From positions 1-24,345 of the forward strand of contig CAZJMK010000059.1 of NCBI GenBank assembly GCA_964547135.1: 24,345 bases of DNA, in the 5' to 3' direction. Positions 6,931 to 13,996 of this stretch are shown piece by piece. Within the stretch, counting starts at the first letter, position 1. Every line of letters begins with the position of its first letter. This stretch comes from JAJXSS01 sp964547135. GTDB lineage: Bacteria; Planctomycetota; Phycisphaerae; Phycisphaerales; Phycisphaeraceae. Made by a program: the position numbers and the translations under genes. A model generated the notes under the pieces. It saw only the letters and a program-made list of their open reading frames with translations, ran no database searches and had not been told where the DNA came from.

Positions 6931-6936
6931 AGGACG

Positions 6937-6965
6937 AAGTGGTCAAGTGGTCAAGTGGCCAAGTG
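6937..6965 (+). repeat. RAGTGGYC octamer array after rplV
   Basis: Three and a half units (AAGTGGTC, AAGTGGTC, AAGTGGCC, AAGTG) start 6 nt after the rplV stop. Confidence 0.85.
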
Positions 6966-6973
6966 AAGAAATA

Positions 6974-7014
6974 CAAGCCGAGGACGAACGGCGTAGCCGT
7001 GAGGACTCGGGTAT
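6974..7014. repeat. CCRAG/CTYGG element, copy 2
   Basis: The outer stem is CCGAG (6978-6982)/CTCGG (7006-7010), the G-C version of the CCAAG/CTTGG pair. The inner hairpin is ACGGC-GTA-GCCGT (6988-7000), different in sequence from copy 1 but still paired. Confidence 0.8.
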
Positions 7015-7097
7015 GAGATGGGTAAGGTAAGACGCCCTCACGCCAGCCCGCTTTCAAGGTAAGAGAGGGACGGACAGTGGGATTGGGTCAACACCGT

Positions 7098-7113
7098 GAC
7101 CTTTGACAAGGTC
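7098..7113 (+). other. Short hairpin upstream of rpsC
   Basis: GACCTT-TGAC-AAGGTC is a perfect 6-bp stem with a 4-nt loop, 17 nt before the rpsC start codon. It could influence ribosome access; there is no further evidence. Confidence 0.3.
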
Positions 7114-7130
7114 GCTAACTGAGGTTCAAC

Positions 7131-7835
7131 ATGGGACAGAAAGTACACCCCTTTGGCTTTCGCGTCGGCATCACCGAGGCTCACAAGTCCCGGTGGTACG
7201 CGCCCAAGGCCCTTTACGGCGAACTGCTGATTGAAGATCAGAAGATTCGTCAGTTCATCGACAAACGGCTCAATCGGCAGCCGCCCTTTGCCGCCGTGTC
7301 GGATGTGCATATTGAGCGCACCCGTGAGGAACTCAAGGTGATCATTCGCACCGCCCGCCCCGGCCTGGTCATCGGGCCCAAGGGCGCGGAAGTGGAACGA
7401 TTGACCAGTGACATTCAAACGCTGACCGGGCGTAACGTGTCGATTTCGTGCATCGAAGTCGGCAACCCGGACATTGATGCGAAGCTGATCGCCGAGGGCA
7501 TTGCCGAGCAGTTGCAGAAGCGAGCGAGCTTTCGGCGTGTGTTGAAGATGAAGGCCGATGGCGCGATTGCGGCGGGCGCCAAGGGTGTGAAGATTTTGAT
7601 TTCGGGTCGATTGGGTGGTGCGGAACTGGCCCGCCGGGATAAGTTGATCGTGGGCAACATTCCGCTGCAGACGCTTCAGGCCAACGTGGATTACGGGGTG
7701 GCGGAGGCGAACATGACCTACGGCGCCATCGGCGTGAAGGTGTGGGTTTACAAGGGCATGTACCAGGAAGTGGCTGAGGCGGAATTGGAAAGCAAGGCTG
7801 CCGGTGCCAGGCCGCGTGCCCGTGGTCGTCGTTAA
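7131..7835 (+). CDS. rpsC: 30S ribosomal protein S3
   Basis: Head protein at the mRNA entry channel. The 234-aa protein begins GQKVHPFGFRVGI. It has the KH-domain GxxG as GPKG at residues 82-85 and the C-terminal domain blocks GVKILISGRLGGAELARRD, VDYGVAEA and GAIGVKVWVYKG. The C-terminal tail is Ala/Arg-rich. GAGG lies 8 nt before the ATG. Confidence 0.98.
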   Translation: MGQKVHPFGFRVGITEAHKSRWYAPKALYGELLIEDQKIRQFIDKRLNRQPPFAAVSDVHIERTREELKVIIRTARPGLVIGPKGAEVERLTSDIQTLTGRNVSISCIEVGNPDIDAKLIAEGIAEQLQKRASFRRVLKMKADGAIAAGAKGVKILISGRLGGAELARRDKLIVGNIPLQTLQANVDYGVAEANMTYGAIGVKVWVYKGMYQEVAEAELESKAAGARPRARGRR

Positions 7836-7844
7836 AAGAGGATG

Positions 7845-7865
7845 CACCACAGAGACACAGAGGCA
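7845..7865. repeat. CACAGAGACACAGAGG dispersed repeat, copy 2
   Basis: Exact 21-bp inverted match to 131-151; related sequence continues to about 7871. It fills part of the rpsC-rplP spacer. Confidence 0.75.
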
Positions 7866-7929
7866 CAGAGAAGCGATTGAAATGCAAAGTATCGGGTTGA
7901 TACCAGCCCGTTTGTGAAGGTGAACAGTC

Positions 7930-8346
7930 ATGGCATTGATGCCCAAACGAGTCAAGTTCCGCAAACAGCAGCGCGGCAAGATGAAAGGCGTGGCCACACG
8001 GGGGAATTACGTTTCCTTCGGTGACTTTGGCCTGCAATCCCTGGAAACCGGCTGGCTGAACGCCCGGGTGATCGAGGCGGGGCGTGTGGCGGCAGCGCAC
8101 TTTTTGCAGCGTGAAGGCAAGGTGTATTGCCGGGTGTTCCCCGATAAGCCGATCAGCAAAAAGCCGTTGGAAACCCGTCAGGGTGGCGGTAAGGCGGAGC
8201 CGGAATACTGGGCGGCAGTGGTCAAGCCGGGCACGATTCTGTTTGAGGTGGCGGGGGTGCCCAAAACGGTGGCAGCCAAGGCGCTGGCGCGTGTGGCCAA
8301 CAAGATGCCGTTCAAGTGCCGATTGGTCGAACGTCGGCATGTGTGA
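7930..8346 (+). CDS. rplP: 50S ribosomal protein L16
   Basis: Protein near the A and P sites of the large subunit. The 138-aa length and the start MALMPKRVKFRKQQRGKMKG match the family, as do GDFGLQSLE, WLNARVIEAGR, RVFPDKPISKKP and AAKALARVANKMPFK. AAGGTGA precedes the ATG. A second ATG three codons in (7939) is possible, but the MALMPKR form is common in L16. Confidence 0.97.
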   Translation: MALMPKRVKFRKQQRGKMKGVATRGNYVSFGDFGLQSLETGWLNARVIEAGRVAAAHFLQREGKVYCRVFPDKPISKKPLETRQGGGKAEPEYWAAVVKPGTILFEVAGVPKTVAAKALARVANKMPFKCRLVERRHV

Positions 8347-8351
8347 GGATG

Positions 8352-8369
8352 AAGTGGCCAAGTGGTCGT
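8352..8369 (+). repeat. RAGTGGYC octamer array after rplP
   Basis: Two units plus GT (AAGTGGCC, AAGTGGTC) start 5 nt after the rplP stop and run into a cloverleaf element. Confidence 0.75.
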
Positions 8370-8372
8370 GAT

Positions 8373-8485
8373 GACGCCGAGGGCTTCAGCCCCGGATAAG
8401 TCAAAGAAAGAAATCCGGCCCTAAAGGGCACGGCGTCAAAAAGGCTCGGCGTCAAAAAGACACAGCGTCAAAAAGGCTCGGTTTC
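8373..8485 (+). repeat. Cloverleaf element with expanded tail, rplP-rpmC spacer
   Basis: The core is 8373-8437 with all four helices. Three further tail units follow in tandem (AAAAAGGCTCGGCGTC, AAAAAGACACAGCGTC, AAAAAGGCTCGGTTTC), increasingly diverged. The array ends 23 nt before rpmC. Confidence 0.85.
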
Positions 8486-8508
8486 ACCAAGCAAGCAGGT
8501 GGCAAGAT

Positions 8509-8709
8509 ATGAAAGCCAGTGAAGTTCACAAAATGAGTGTGCAGGAGCTGAAGCTCGAAGAGGAGCAGCTGCGCAAGAAGTTGTTTGATTTGAAGACGCA
8601 GATGGTGACGCAGAAGCTCGAAAAGCCGCACTTGATTACACAGATGCGCCGCGACATCGCCCGCATTCTGACCGAACAGAAACTCCGCCAGACTCAGGTA
8701 AAGGCGTAA
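8509..8709 (+). CDS. rpmC: 50S ribosomal protein L29
   Basis: Small helical large-subunit protein at the tunnel exit, next to L23. The 66-aa sequence MKASEVHKMSVQEL, KKLFDLKTQMVTQKLEKPH and MRRDIARILTEQKLRQ is typical. The gene ends 6 nt before rpsQ, so the two are likely coupled. Confidence 0.95.
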   Translation: MKASEVHKMSVQELKLEEEQLRKKLFDLKTQMVTQKLEKPHLITQMRRDIARILTEQKLRQTQVKA

Positions 8710-8715
8710 TCAATC

Positions 8716-9036
8716 ATGAGCAGCACAGTGGAAAAAGCAGTCGGCCAGGTTCGTCGTCTGACGGGCACCCTGATCGGGACCGTGATCAGCGACAAGCGCA
8801 CCAAGACCCGCACGGTCGCGGTGGAATACGTGCATGTGCACCCCAAGTACGGCAAGTCGATCCGTCGTTCGACCAAGTACCAGGTGCATGATGAAGCCAA
8901 CGGGACCAAGCTGGGCGACAAGGTGGAAATCGCCCAGTGCCGACCGATGAGCAAGACCAAGACCTGGCGCCTGGTGAAGGTTGTGCAGGCGGCTCCGACG
9001 CCGATTTCGCCGCTGCCCACCGAGGTGCCGGCCTGA
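8716..9036 (+). CDS. rpsQ: 30S ribosomal protein S17
   Basis: Early-assembling 16S-binding protein of the OB fold. Core features are LTGTLIGTVISDKRTKTRTVAVEY (residues about 15-38), HPKYGKSIRRSTKYQVHDEAN and GDKVEIAQCRPMSKTKTWRLV. The 106-aa length exceeds the usual 80-90 because of about 12 extra N-terminal residues and a Pro/Ala-rich C-terminal tail. The ATG lies 6 nt after rpmC. Confidence 0.97.
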   Translation: MSSTVEKAVGQVRRLTGTLIGTVISDKRTKTRTVAVEYVHVHPKYGKSIRRSTKYQVHDEANGTKLGDKVEIAQCRPMSKTKTWRLVKVVQAAPTPISPLPTEVPA

Positions 9037-9096
9037 TGGGCCGATGTTGTCGGGCGTGAAATAGAACCGCAAGCTACGTGTGCAAAGGCATAGACC

Positions 9097-9483
9097 ATGA
9101 TTCAACCCGAAAGCAGAGTCGATGTGGCCGACAATACCGGCGCCCGCATCGCTTACGTGATCAACGTCTTGAAGGGCACCACGGCCAAGGGTCGTTTTAC
9201 CCGTCGTTCGGCGACGGTGGGCGACCGGGTGGTGTGTTCGATCAAAAAGGCGCTGCCCACCGGCGATGTGAAGACCGGCCAGGTGGTCAAGGCGGTGGTG
9301 GTGCGAACCAAGTACCCGGTGCGGCGCGACGACGGCAGCTATGTGCGTTTTGATCGCAATGCCGTGGTGATCATTGATGATGAAGGCAATCCGAAAGGGA
9401 CGCGCATTTTCGGAGCCGTGGCCCGTGAACTGCGTGAAAAAAATTATTTGAAGATTGTTTCACTGGCGACGGAAGTGGTGTGA
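9097..9483 (+). CDS. rplN: 50S ribosomal protein L14
   Basis: Large-subunit interface protein contacting 16S h14. Recognisable blocks are DVADNTGARIAYVINVL (residues 9-25), GDRVVCSIKKALPTG, VKAVVVRTKYPVRRDDGSYVRFD and NPKGTRIFGAVARELR. The 128-aa length is a few residues above the usual 122, mainly from an N-terminal insert (KGTTAKGRFTRRSAT). The ATG is preceded by AAAGGCATAGACC. Confidence 0.97.
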   Translation: MIQPESRVDVADNTGARIAYVINVLKGTTAKGRFTRRSATVGDRVVCSIKKALPTGDVKTGQVVKAVVVRTKYPVRRDDGSYVRFDRNAVVIIDDEGNPKGTRIFGAVARELREKNYLKIVSLATEVV

Positions 9484-9489
9484 GGGAAG

Positions 9490-9516
9490 AAGTGGCCGAG
9501 TGATCAAGTGGCTGAG
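9490..9516 (+). repeat. RAGTGGYC octamer array after rplN
   Basis: About three units (AAGTGGCC, GAGTGATC, AAGTGGCT, GAG) start 6 nt after the rplN stop and abut a cloverleaf element. Confidence 0.75.
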
Positions 9517-9518
9517 TT

Positions 9519-9601
9519 GACGCCGAGGGCTTCAGCCCCGGATGAATCAAAGAAAAGACAACCGGCCCTAAAGGGCACGGCGTCAAAAAGGGCACGGCGT
9601 C
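9519..9601 (+). repeat. Cloverleaf element with one extra tail, rplN-rplX spacer
   Basis: The core runs 9519-9584 with GGGCT-TC-AGCCC and GCCCT-AA-AGGGC arms and a CCGG/CCGG inner helix. A second 17-nt tail unit ends at 9601. Confidence 0.85.
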
Positions 9602-9631
9602 AGATAAAAATTGCGACCAAGGAATAGCATC

Positions 9632-9964
9632 ATGGCTCAACACATTCGCAAGAACGATTTGGTGATGGTGACTGCCGGGGATGCCCGCGGGCGCAGCGCC
9701 AAGGTGCTCCGGGTGATGCCCAAGCAGGGCAAGGTGGTGGTGCAGGGGGTGAACGTGGTGCGTCGCCATGTGAAACCCAACCCCAAGTACCCGCAGGGCG
9801 GGGTGGTGGAAAAGGAACTGCCGATTGATTTGTCGAACGTGCAGCCGGTGGTCGATGGCAAGGCGACCCGGGTGCGGTTTGCGACCAAGTCTGACGGCAG
9901 CAAGGTGCGCACGGCGGCCCGCGGCGGTGCGGTGATCGGACAGGAATTGCGGAAGGCGAAGTGA
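9632..9964 (+). CDS. rplX: 50S ribosomal protein L24
   Basis: Assembly-initiator protein with a KOW motif. The ATG at 9632 gives MAQHIRKNDLVMVTAGDARG, the family start, with AAGGA about 9 nt upstream; the longer frame from a TTG at 9611 is rejected. KVLRVMPKQGKVVVQGVNVVRRHVKPN is the KOW-region hallmark. The 110-aa length is normal. Confidence 0.96.
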   Translation: MAQHIRKNDLVMVTAGDARGRSAKVLRVMPKQGKVVVQGVNVVRRHVKPNPKYPQGGVVEKELPIDLSNVQPVVDGKATRVRFATKSDGSKVRTAARGGAVIGQELRKAK

Positions 9965-9967
9965 AAG

Positions 9968-10004
9968 AAGTGGTCAAGTGGCCGAGTGGTCGAGTGACCA
10001 AGTG
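9968..10004 (+). repeat. RAGTGGYC octamer array after rplX
   Basis: 4.6 units (AAGTGGTC, AAGTGGCC, GAGTGGTC, GAGTGACC, AAGTG) start 3 nt after the rplX stop. Confidence 0.85.
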
Positions 10005-10033
10005 AAGAAAGAGTTTCGGATTTGGGATTTGAA

Positions 10034-10061
10034 TGTTTAGCGCCGCGGCTTGCCGCGTTTT
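10034..10061. repeat. TTAGCG element, CGCGGC-TT-GCCGCG type
   Basis: A 6-bp hairpin with a TT loop (10044-10057) follows TTTAGCGC. A TTTCGGATTTGGGATTTG segment lies just upstream. Confidence 0.75.
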
Positions 10062-10150
10062 GAATGGGATAATTCAAGGGACGTTGTAACGGTGCGACGT
10101 CATACAGCCGGAATGATGGACAATCGCGTACCGGATGGTTTGGTGAAAAC

Positions 10151-10855
10151 ATGAGCGAAGAAAAGAAACAAGCCCCCAAGAAGCCGCAGCAGCAGTCCAA
10201 GAAACCCAAGGCCGATGCCAAGGCTGCCGCCCCGGTTGAGAAGAAGGCCAAGGGTCCGGTTGAGCCGGCTCCGCCGCCGCGTTTGCGTGACAAGTTCATG
10301 CAGCAGGTGTGCGCGAAGGTGAAGGAAGAGTTCAAGATTGAAAACCCGATGGCGCTGCCACGGGTGGCCAAGGTGATGGTGACGGTGGGTCTGGGTAAGT
10401 CGCTGGAAGGCACCAAGCTCAACCCCAAGGCCAAGGAGCAGGTGCTCAAGGACCTGACTGCGATCACGGGGCAGAAGCCGGTGATGTGCAAGGCCAAAAA
10501 GAGCGTGGCCAACTTCAAACTGCGAGCGGGTTATGAAGTTGGTGCGATGGTGACGTTGCGTGGCGCCCGCATGTGGGAATTTTTGGATCGGCTGATTGCC
10601 CTGGCGATTCCCCGCATCAAGGACTTTCGCGGTTTGTCGCCCAAAAGTTTTGATGGACGCGGGAATTATTCGTTCGGCGTGACCGAGCAGGGTATTTTCC
10701 CGGAAATCAACATGGCGGAGGCGGAGTTCACGCATGGCATGAACATCATGGTGGTGTTCAAGAACAGCAGCAATGAAAAGTCGCTGTTGGTGCTCAAGGA
10801 ATTGGGCGTGCCGTTTACCAGGCCCGAGGATAATCAGCCGGGGAAGAAGAACTGA
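10151..10855 (+). CDS. rplE: 50S ribosomal protein L5, with N-terminal extension
   Basis: 5S rRNA-binding protein of the central protuberance. The family core starts near residue 43 (PRLRDKFMQQV) and includes KVMVTVGLGKS, LTAITGQKPVMCKAKKSVANFKLR, GAMVTLRG, LDRLIALAIPRIKDFRG and NYSFGVTEQGIFPEI. The first 42 or so residues are a Lys/Ala/Pro/Gln-rich extension absent from most L5 proteins (234 aa here against about 180). The next in-frame Met lies inside the conserved core, so the extension appears genuine. GGTGA precedes the ATG. Confidence 0.96.
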   Translation: MSEEKKQAPKKPQQQSKKPKADAKAAAPVEKKAKGPVEPAPPPRLRDKFMQQVCAKVKEEFKIENPMALPRVAKVMVTVGLGKSLEGTKLNPKAKEQVLKDLTAITGQKPVMCKAKKSVANFKLRAGYEVGAMVTLRGARMWEFLDRLIALAIPRIKDFRGLSPKSFDGRGNYSFGVTEQGIFPEINMAEAEFTHGMNIMVVFKNSSNEKSLLVLKELGVPFTRPEDNQPGKKN

Positions 10856-10859
10856 TTGG

Positions 10860-10912
10860 AAGTGGCCAAGTGGCCAAGTGGCCAAGTGGTCAAGTGGTCA
10901 AGTGGTCAAGTG
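10860..10912 (+). repeat. Longest RAGTGGYC octamer array, after rplE
   Basis: Six full octamers plus AAGTG: three AAGTGGCC followed by three AAGTGGTC. It starts 4 nt after the rplE stop. The uniform blocks suggest recent expansion. Confidence 0.9.
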
Positions 10913-10930
10913 ACGGAATCGAATTCGAAA

Positions 10931-10956
10931 GTTAGCGCCGCGATTTATCGCGTCTG
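10931..10956. repeat. TTAGCG element, CGCGAT-TT-ATCGCG type
   Basis: The hairpin is at 10939-10952. It is part of a 48-bp block (10909-10956) that recurs at 16151-16198. Confidence 0.8.
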
Positions 10957-10996
10957 ATAGGAGTGGTGAATCGGTGGGTCGGTTAATCGGATTAAG

Positions 10997-11018
10997 AAGT
11001 GGCCGAGTGAAAGTGGCT
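10997..11018 (+). repeat. RAGTGGYC octamers, second array in the rplE-rpsN spacer
   Basis: AAGTGGCC, GAGTGA, AAGTGGC. Unlike most arrays it is not next to a stop codon; it ends a composite block also seen after secY. Confidence 0.6.
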
Positions 11019-11093
11019 GGGAGATAGGCACTGGGAAGTACATACTGAAACGGGATCGCCCCAGCTACAAGCCACTAGCTACTAGCTCCACGA
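11018..11093. repeat. CTAGCT-rich inverted pair before rpsN
   Basis: The left arm (about 11018-11040, GGCTGGGAGATAGGCACTGG) and right arm (about 11060-11093, CCAGCTACAAGCCACTAGCT) are imperfect inverted repeats related to the element at 3187-3330. Confidence 0.55.
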
Positions 11094-11123
11094 AGTTGAG
11101 CATCGCATAAGGAAGTCAGAGTT

Positions 11124-11393
11124 ATGTCCACGAAATCGACCAAGATACGGAACGAGCGGATCGCCAGGACGGTGGCCAAGTACCGTGAGATTCGGCGCAA
11201 GCTCAAGGATGAAGGCGATTACGCGGCACTGTCGCAGTTGCCCCGTGATGCCAGCCCGACGCGCTATCGGCAGATTTGTGCGCTGACGGGGCGTACCCGC
11301 GGCGTGTACCGCAAGTTCAAACTGTCGCGCATCATGCTTCGCAAACTGGCCTTGGAAGGCAAAATTCCCGGCATGCGCAAAGCCTCGTGGTAA
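11124..11393 (+). CDS. rpsN: 30S ribosomal protein S14 (zinc-independent form)
   Basis: Head protein of the small subunit. The 89-aa sequence lacks the two CxxC pairs of the zinc-binding short form and has the long-form internal segment (LPRDASPTRYRQICALTGRTRGVYRKFKLSR, residues about 40-70), so this is the C-minus type. It ends with GMRKASW, as the family does. AGGAAG lies upstream of the ATG. Confidence 0.97.
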   Translation: MSTKSTKIRNERIARTVAKYREIRRKLKDEGDYAALSQLPRDASPTRYRQICALTGRTRGVYRKFKLSRIMLRKLALEGKIPGMRKASW

Positions 11394-11511
11394 CCCCCGG
11401 AAACCCCCGGCCCCCGGAAGTTTTGAGAACCAGCCAAGGGTATGAGAATCAGCCAAGCGTCAATGAATCAAGGGATCACAAGTCCGGCCTAAGCCGGCAG
11501 GAGATCGTCGA

Positions 11512-11910
11512 ATGTCCTTTAATGACACCATCAGCGACATGCTCACCCGCATCCGCAACGCAGTGCGGACCAAGGCTGAGCGGGTTGACTGCCGAAACAG
11601 CAACATCTGCAAGGGCATCGCTCAGGTGCTCAAGGATGAGGGTTACATCAACGACTATTCCGTCATCGAGGACGGGCGTCAGGGGATTCTTCGTTTGAAC
11701 CTGCGTTATGGTCCGACGGGCCAGCCGCTGATTCAATCGCTGGTGCGCAAGAGCAAGCCCGGTCGTCGGCAGTACGTGGGGGTACAGACGATGCCTCGGC
11801 CGCTGGCGGGGCTGGGGATTGCCATTGTGAGCACGTCCAAAGGCGTGATGTCGGATCGTCAGGCCCGTGCCCAGAAAATCGGCGGCGAACTGCTTTGCAC
11901 CCTTGAATAA
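11512..11910 (+). CDS. rpsH: 30S ribosomal protein S8
   Basis: 16S central-domain protein; in E. coli it also represses the spc operon. The 132-aa protein starts NDTISDMLTRIRNAVR and ends with AGLGIAIVSTSKGVMSDRQAR and GGELLCTLE, the S8 signature region. AGGAG lies 9 nt before the ATG, and a CCGGC-CTAA-GCCGG hairpin (11484-11497) abuts that ribosome binding site. Upstream at 11394-11420 is a CCCCCGGAAA-like triplicate. Confidence 0.96.
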   Translation: MSFNDTISDMLTRIRNAVRTKAERVDCRNSNICKGIAQVLKDEGYINDYSVIEDGRQGILRLNLRYGPTGQPLIQSLVRKSKPGRRQYVGVQTMPRPLAGLGIAIVSTSKGVMSDRQARAQKIGGELLCTLE

Positions 11911-11954
11911 CGACCCGGGCGGAGCACCGCCTGCCGGTTGATGGAGTTGGAATT

Positions 11955-12509
11955 ATGTCCCGTATTGGAAAAAAACCCGTGGCGATACCCGCCAATGTCA
12001 AGGTGGCTGTGAGCGGCAACACCGTGACGGTGGAGAGCGGCAAAAACAAGCTGTCACGCACCATACCGCACCTGGTGGCGGTGAAGGTGGACGACAAGGC
12101 CAAAGAAGTTGTCGTCACCCGCGAAGGCGACACCAAGGAAGCCAAGGCCCTGCACGGGACAACCCGGGCGCATCTGGCCAACATGATCGAGGGCGTGACC
12201 AAGGGGTTCGCCAAGGAACTGGAAATCAACGGTGTGGGTTGGACGGCTGCGGTGCAGGGCACCAAAATTGTTTTGAATGTGGGGTACGCGGACCCGAAAA
12301 TCGTGAACTTCCCTGCCGGGGTGAAGGTGGAAGTACAGCAGAACAAGATCAAGGTCAGCGGGGCGGATTGCCAGGCGGTCGGGCAGGTGGCCTCGGAAAT
12401 TCGCAGCAAGCGTCCGCCCGAACCCTACAACGGCAAGGGCATCAAGTATGTCAATGAAGTGATCATTCGTAAGCAGGGCAAGGCGTTTGCCGGTGCCTCG
12501 GGTGCATGA
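11955..12509 (+). CDS. rplF: 50S ribosomal protein L6
   Basis: Large-subunit protein near the factor-binding site, built of two related domains. SRIGKKPVAIPANVKV at the start, HGTTRAHLANMIEGVTKGFAKELEINGVGW in the middle (residues about 56-96) and RPPEPYNGKGIKYVNE near the C-terminus are diagnostic. The 184-aa length is normal. GGAGTTGG precedes the ATG. Confidence 0.97.
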   Translation: MSRIGKKPVAIPANVKVAVSGNTVTVESGKNKLSRTIPHLVAVKVDDKAKEVVVTREGDTKEAKALHGTTRAHLANMIEGVTKGFAKELEINGVGWTAAVQGTKIVLNVGYADPKIVNFPAGVKVEVQQNKIKVSGADCQAVGQVASEIRSKRPPEPYNGKGIKYVNEVIIRKQGKAFAGASGA

Positions 12510-12571
12510 TGAAGCGGATGATCGGGTGGTTGTGATCATTGGATGGGTTACGAGCAGGAACAGGGTCAGTT

Positions 12572-12928
12572 ATGAAAACAGTCTTTTTGAAACAGGTTCG
12601 CCGTCGCCGTCGCAAACTGCGCGTCCGCAAGGGTGTGTTTGGCACGGCGGTCAAGCCGCGTTTGTCGGTGTATCGCAGCCTGCTGCACGTGTATGCGCAG
12701 CTGATTGATGATTTGGAAGGCAAAACGCTGGCAGCCGCCAGCTCGGTCGAGTTGCATCTGACCAAGGGCGGCAACAGTGCTGCGGCCAAAGAGGTCGGCA
12801 AGAAACTGGCCGAGAAGGCCAAGGCGGCGGGCATCAGCGAAGCGGTGTTCGATCGCAATGGGTTTAAGTTTCACGGGGTGGTCAAGGCCCTGGCCGGCGG
12901 AGCGCGTGAAGCGGGGTTGAAGGTGTGA
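12572..12928 (+). CDS. rplR: 50S ribosomal protein L18
   Basis: 5S rRNA-binding protein. The ATG at 12572 gives MKTVFLKQVRRRRRKLRVRKG and a normal 118-aa length; the longer frame from a TTG at 12539 adds residues with no family match. KPRLSVYRSLLHVYAQLIDD, the GxxLAxASS-like GKTLAAASS, and FDRNGFKFHGVVKALAGGAREAGL are family blocks. An AGGG lies about 7 nt upstream. One degenerate octamer (AAGTGGCG) follows 7 nt after the stop. Confidence 0.95.
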   Translation: MKTVFLKQVRRRRRKLRVRKGVFGTAVKPRLSVYRSLLHVYAQLIDDLEGKTLAAASSVELHLTKGGNSAAAKEVGKKLAEKAKAAGISEAVFDRNGFKFHGVVKALAGGAREAGLKV

Positions 12929-12969
12929 TTGGGGAAGTGGCGGGTAATTTCGAATTTCGGATTTAAAAG

Positions 12970-13010
12970 CAAGCCGAGGACGAGGAGCGGAGCGACGAGG
13001 ACTCGGGTAT
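12970..13010. repeat. CCRAG/CTYGG element, copy 3
   Basis: The outer stem is CCGAG (12974-12978)/CTCGG (13002-13006); the inner part GGAGCGGAGCGACG pairs only weakly. A TTTCGAATTTCGG segment lies just upstream (about 12947-12965). Confidence 0.75.
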
Positions 13011-13026
13011 CGGATTGAAAAGATAA

Positions 13027-13140
13027 GACGCCGAGGGCTTCAGCCCCGGATAAATCAAAGAAAAGACAACCGGCCCTGAAGGGCACGGCGTCAAAAAGGC
13101 ACGGCGTCAAAAAGGCACGGCGTCAAAAAGGCACGGCGTC
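13027..13140 (+). repeat. Cloverleaf element with four tails, rplR-rpsE spacer
   Basis: The core is 13027-13092. Three perfect 16-bp copies of AAAAAGGCACGGCGTC then fill 13093-13140. The perfection of these copies suggests recent expansion. Confidence 0.9.
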
Positions 13141-13155
13141 AAATGGCAGGCAGGA

Positions 13156-13168
13156 AAGTGGTCGAGTG
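13156..13168 (+). repeat. RAGTGGYC octamers before rpsE (short)
   Basis: AAGTGGTC then GAGTG, 16 nt before the rpsE start codon. An exception to the stop-proximal position of most arrays. Confidence 0.5.
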
Positions 13169-13184
13169 AGCAGAAGGATGAACC

Positions 13185-13943
13185 ATGGCTGAACAACTGT
13201 CGGCAAACATTGAAGGCGCAGGCGACCTGGAATCGACGACGGTGTGGGTGAACCGCACCTCGACGACGGTCAAGGGTGGCAGGCGCATGAGTTTTTCCGC
13301 GCTGGTGGTGGTGGGGGATCGGCGCGGCCGGGTGGGCATTGGTTATGCCGGGGCACCGGGTGTGCCTGCGGCGATTGAAAAAGCGCAGAAGGAAGCCCGC
13401 AAGCATCTGGTGAACGTGGTCGTGCAGGACGGCACGTTCCCGCATCCGGTGCAGGGCAAGTTCGGTGCTTCGAGCGTCAAACTGGTGCCTGCTTCGCCGG
13501 GGACGGGTGTCGTGGCCGGGGGCACGGTGCGTGCGGTGCTGGAAATGGTGGGCGTACGCGATGCACTGACCAAGGCCTACGGCTCGACGAATAAAATCAA
13601 CCTGACCAAGGCCACATTCGATGCCCTGTCGAAGCTGCGGATGCGCAACACGGTGGCGGACCTGCGTGGGTTGACGATTGAAACGTCATCGGTGGATGAA
13701 ATGCTGGAAAAGGGAAAGCGTTACGCCCCGAAGGTGGTGGACGCAGCCGCCAGGCAGGCCAAGGGACCGGTCAGCAAGGTGCAGTCGGCCCGTGGCGGAC
13801 GACGGGGCGGTGGTGGCGGTGGTGGTGGTCGTGGACGACGGGGCGGTGGTGAGCAACAACAGCAGCAGGCACCGACGGAATCTGCGGCAGCGGGCAATGC
13901 CCCGGCAAGTGACGCACCTGCGGCGCCCCCGGCTCAGGCCTGA
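13185..13943 (+). CDS. rpsE: 30S ribosomal protein S5, with long C-terminal tail
   Basis: Small-subunit protein of the decoding region. The core carries VWVNRTSTTVKGGRRMSFSALVVVGD (residues about 20-45), GAPGVPAAIEKA, GVVAGGTVRAVLEMVGVRD and KLRMRNTVADL. The 252 aa exceed the usual 165-170. From about residue 165 there is an extension that becomes an RGG-like Gly/Arg run (203-222), five Gln (224-228) and an Ala/Pro-rich end. AAGGATG precedes the ATG. rpmD (L30), usually next, is absent. Confidence 0.97.
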   Translation: MAEQLSANIEGAGDLESTTVWVNRTSTTVKGGRRMSFSALVVVGDRRGRVGIGYAGAPGVPAAIEKAQKEARKHLVNVVVQDGTFPHPVQGKFGASSVKLVPASPGTGVVAGGTVRAVLEMVGVRDALTKAYGSTNKINLTKATFDALSKLRMRNTVADLRGLTIETSSVDEMLEKGKRYAPKVVDAAARQAKGPVSKVQSARGGRRGGGGGGGGRGRRGGGEQQQQQAPTESAAAGNAPASDAPAAPPAQA

Positions 13944-13996
13944 TGCGTGTGTGATGCGAGTGAATATTGGTGTTTTGAAGATAAGGTGACTGAACC

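Noticed and set aside
7369..8361. 330-codon minus-strand frame opposite rpsC and rplP
   Set aside because: Spans two real genes and a spacer repeat; composition typical of antisense of GC-rich coding DNA.
8373..8437. Cloverleaf elements as tRNA genes
   Set aside because: No anticodon arm geometry, no T-loop TTCRA and no CCA-compatible acceptor; the four helices are of unequal design.
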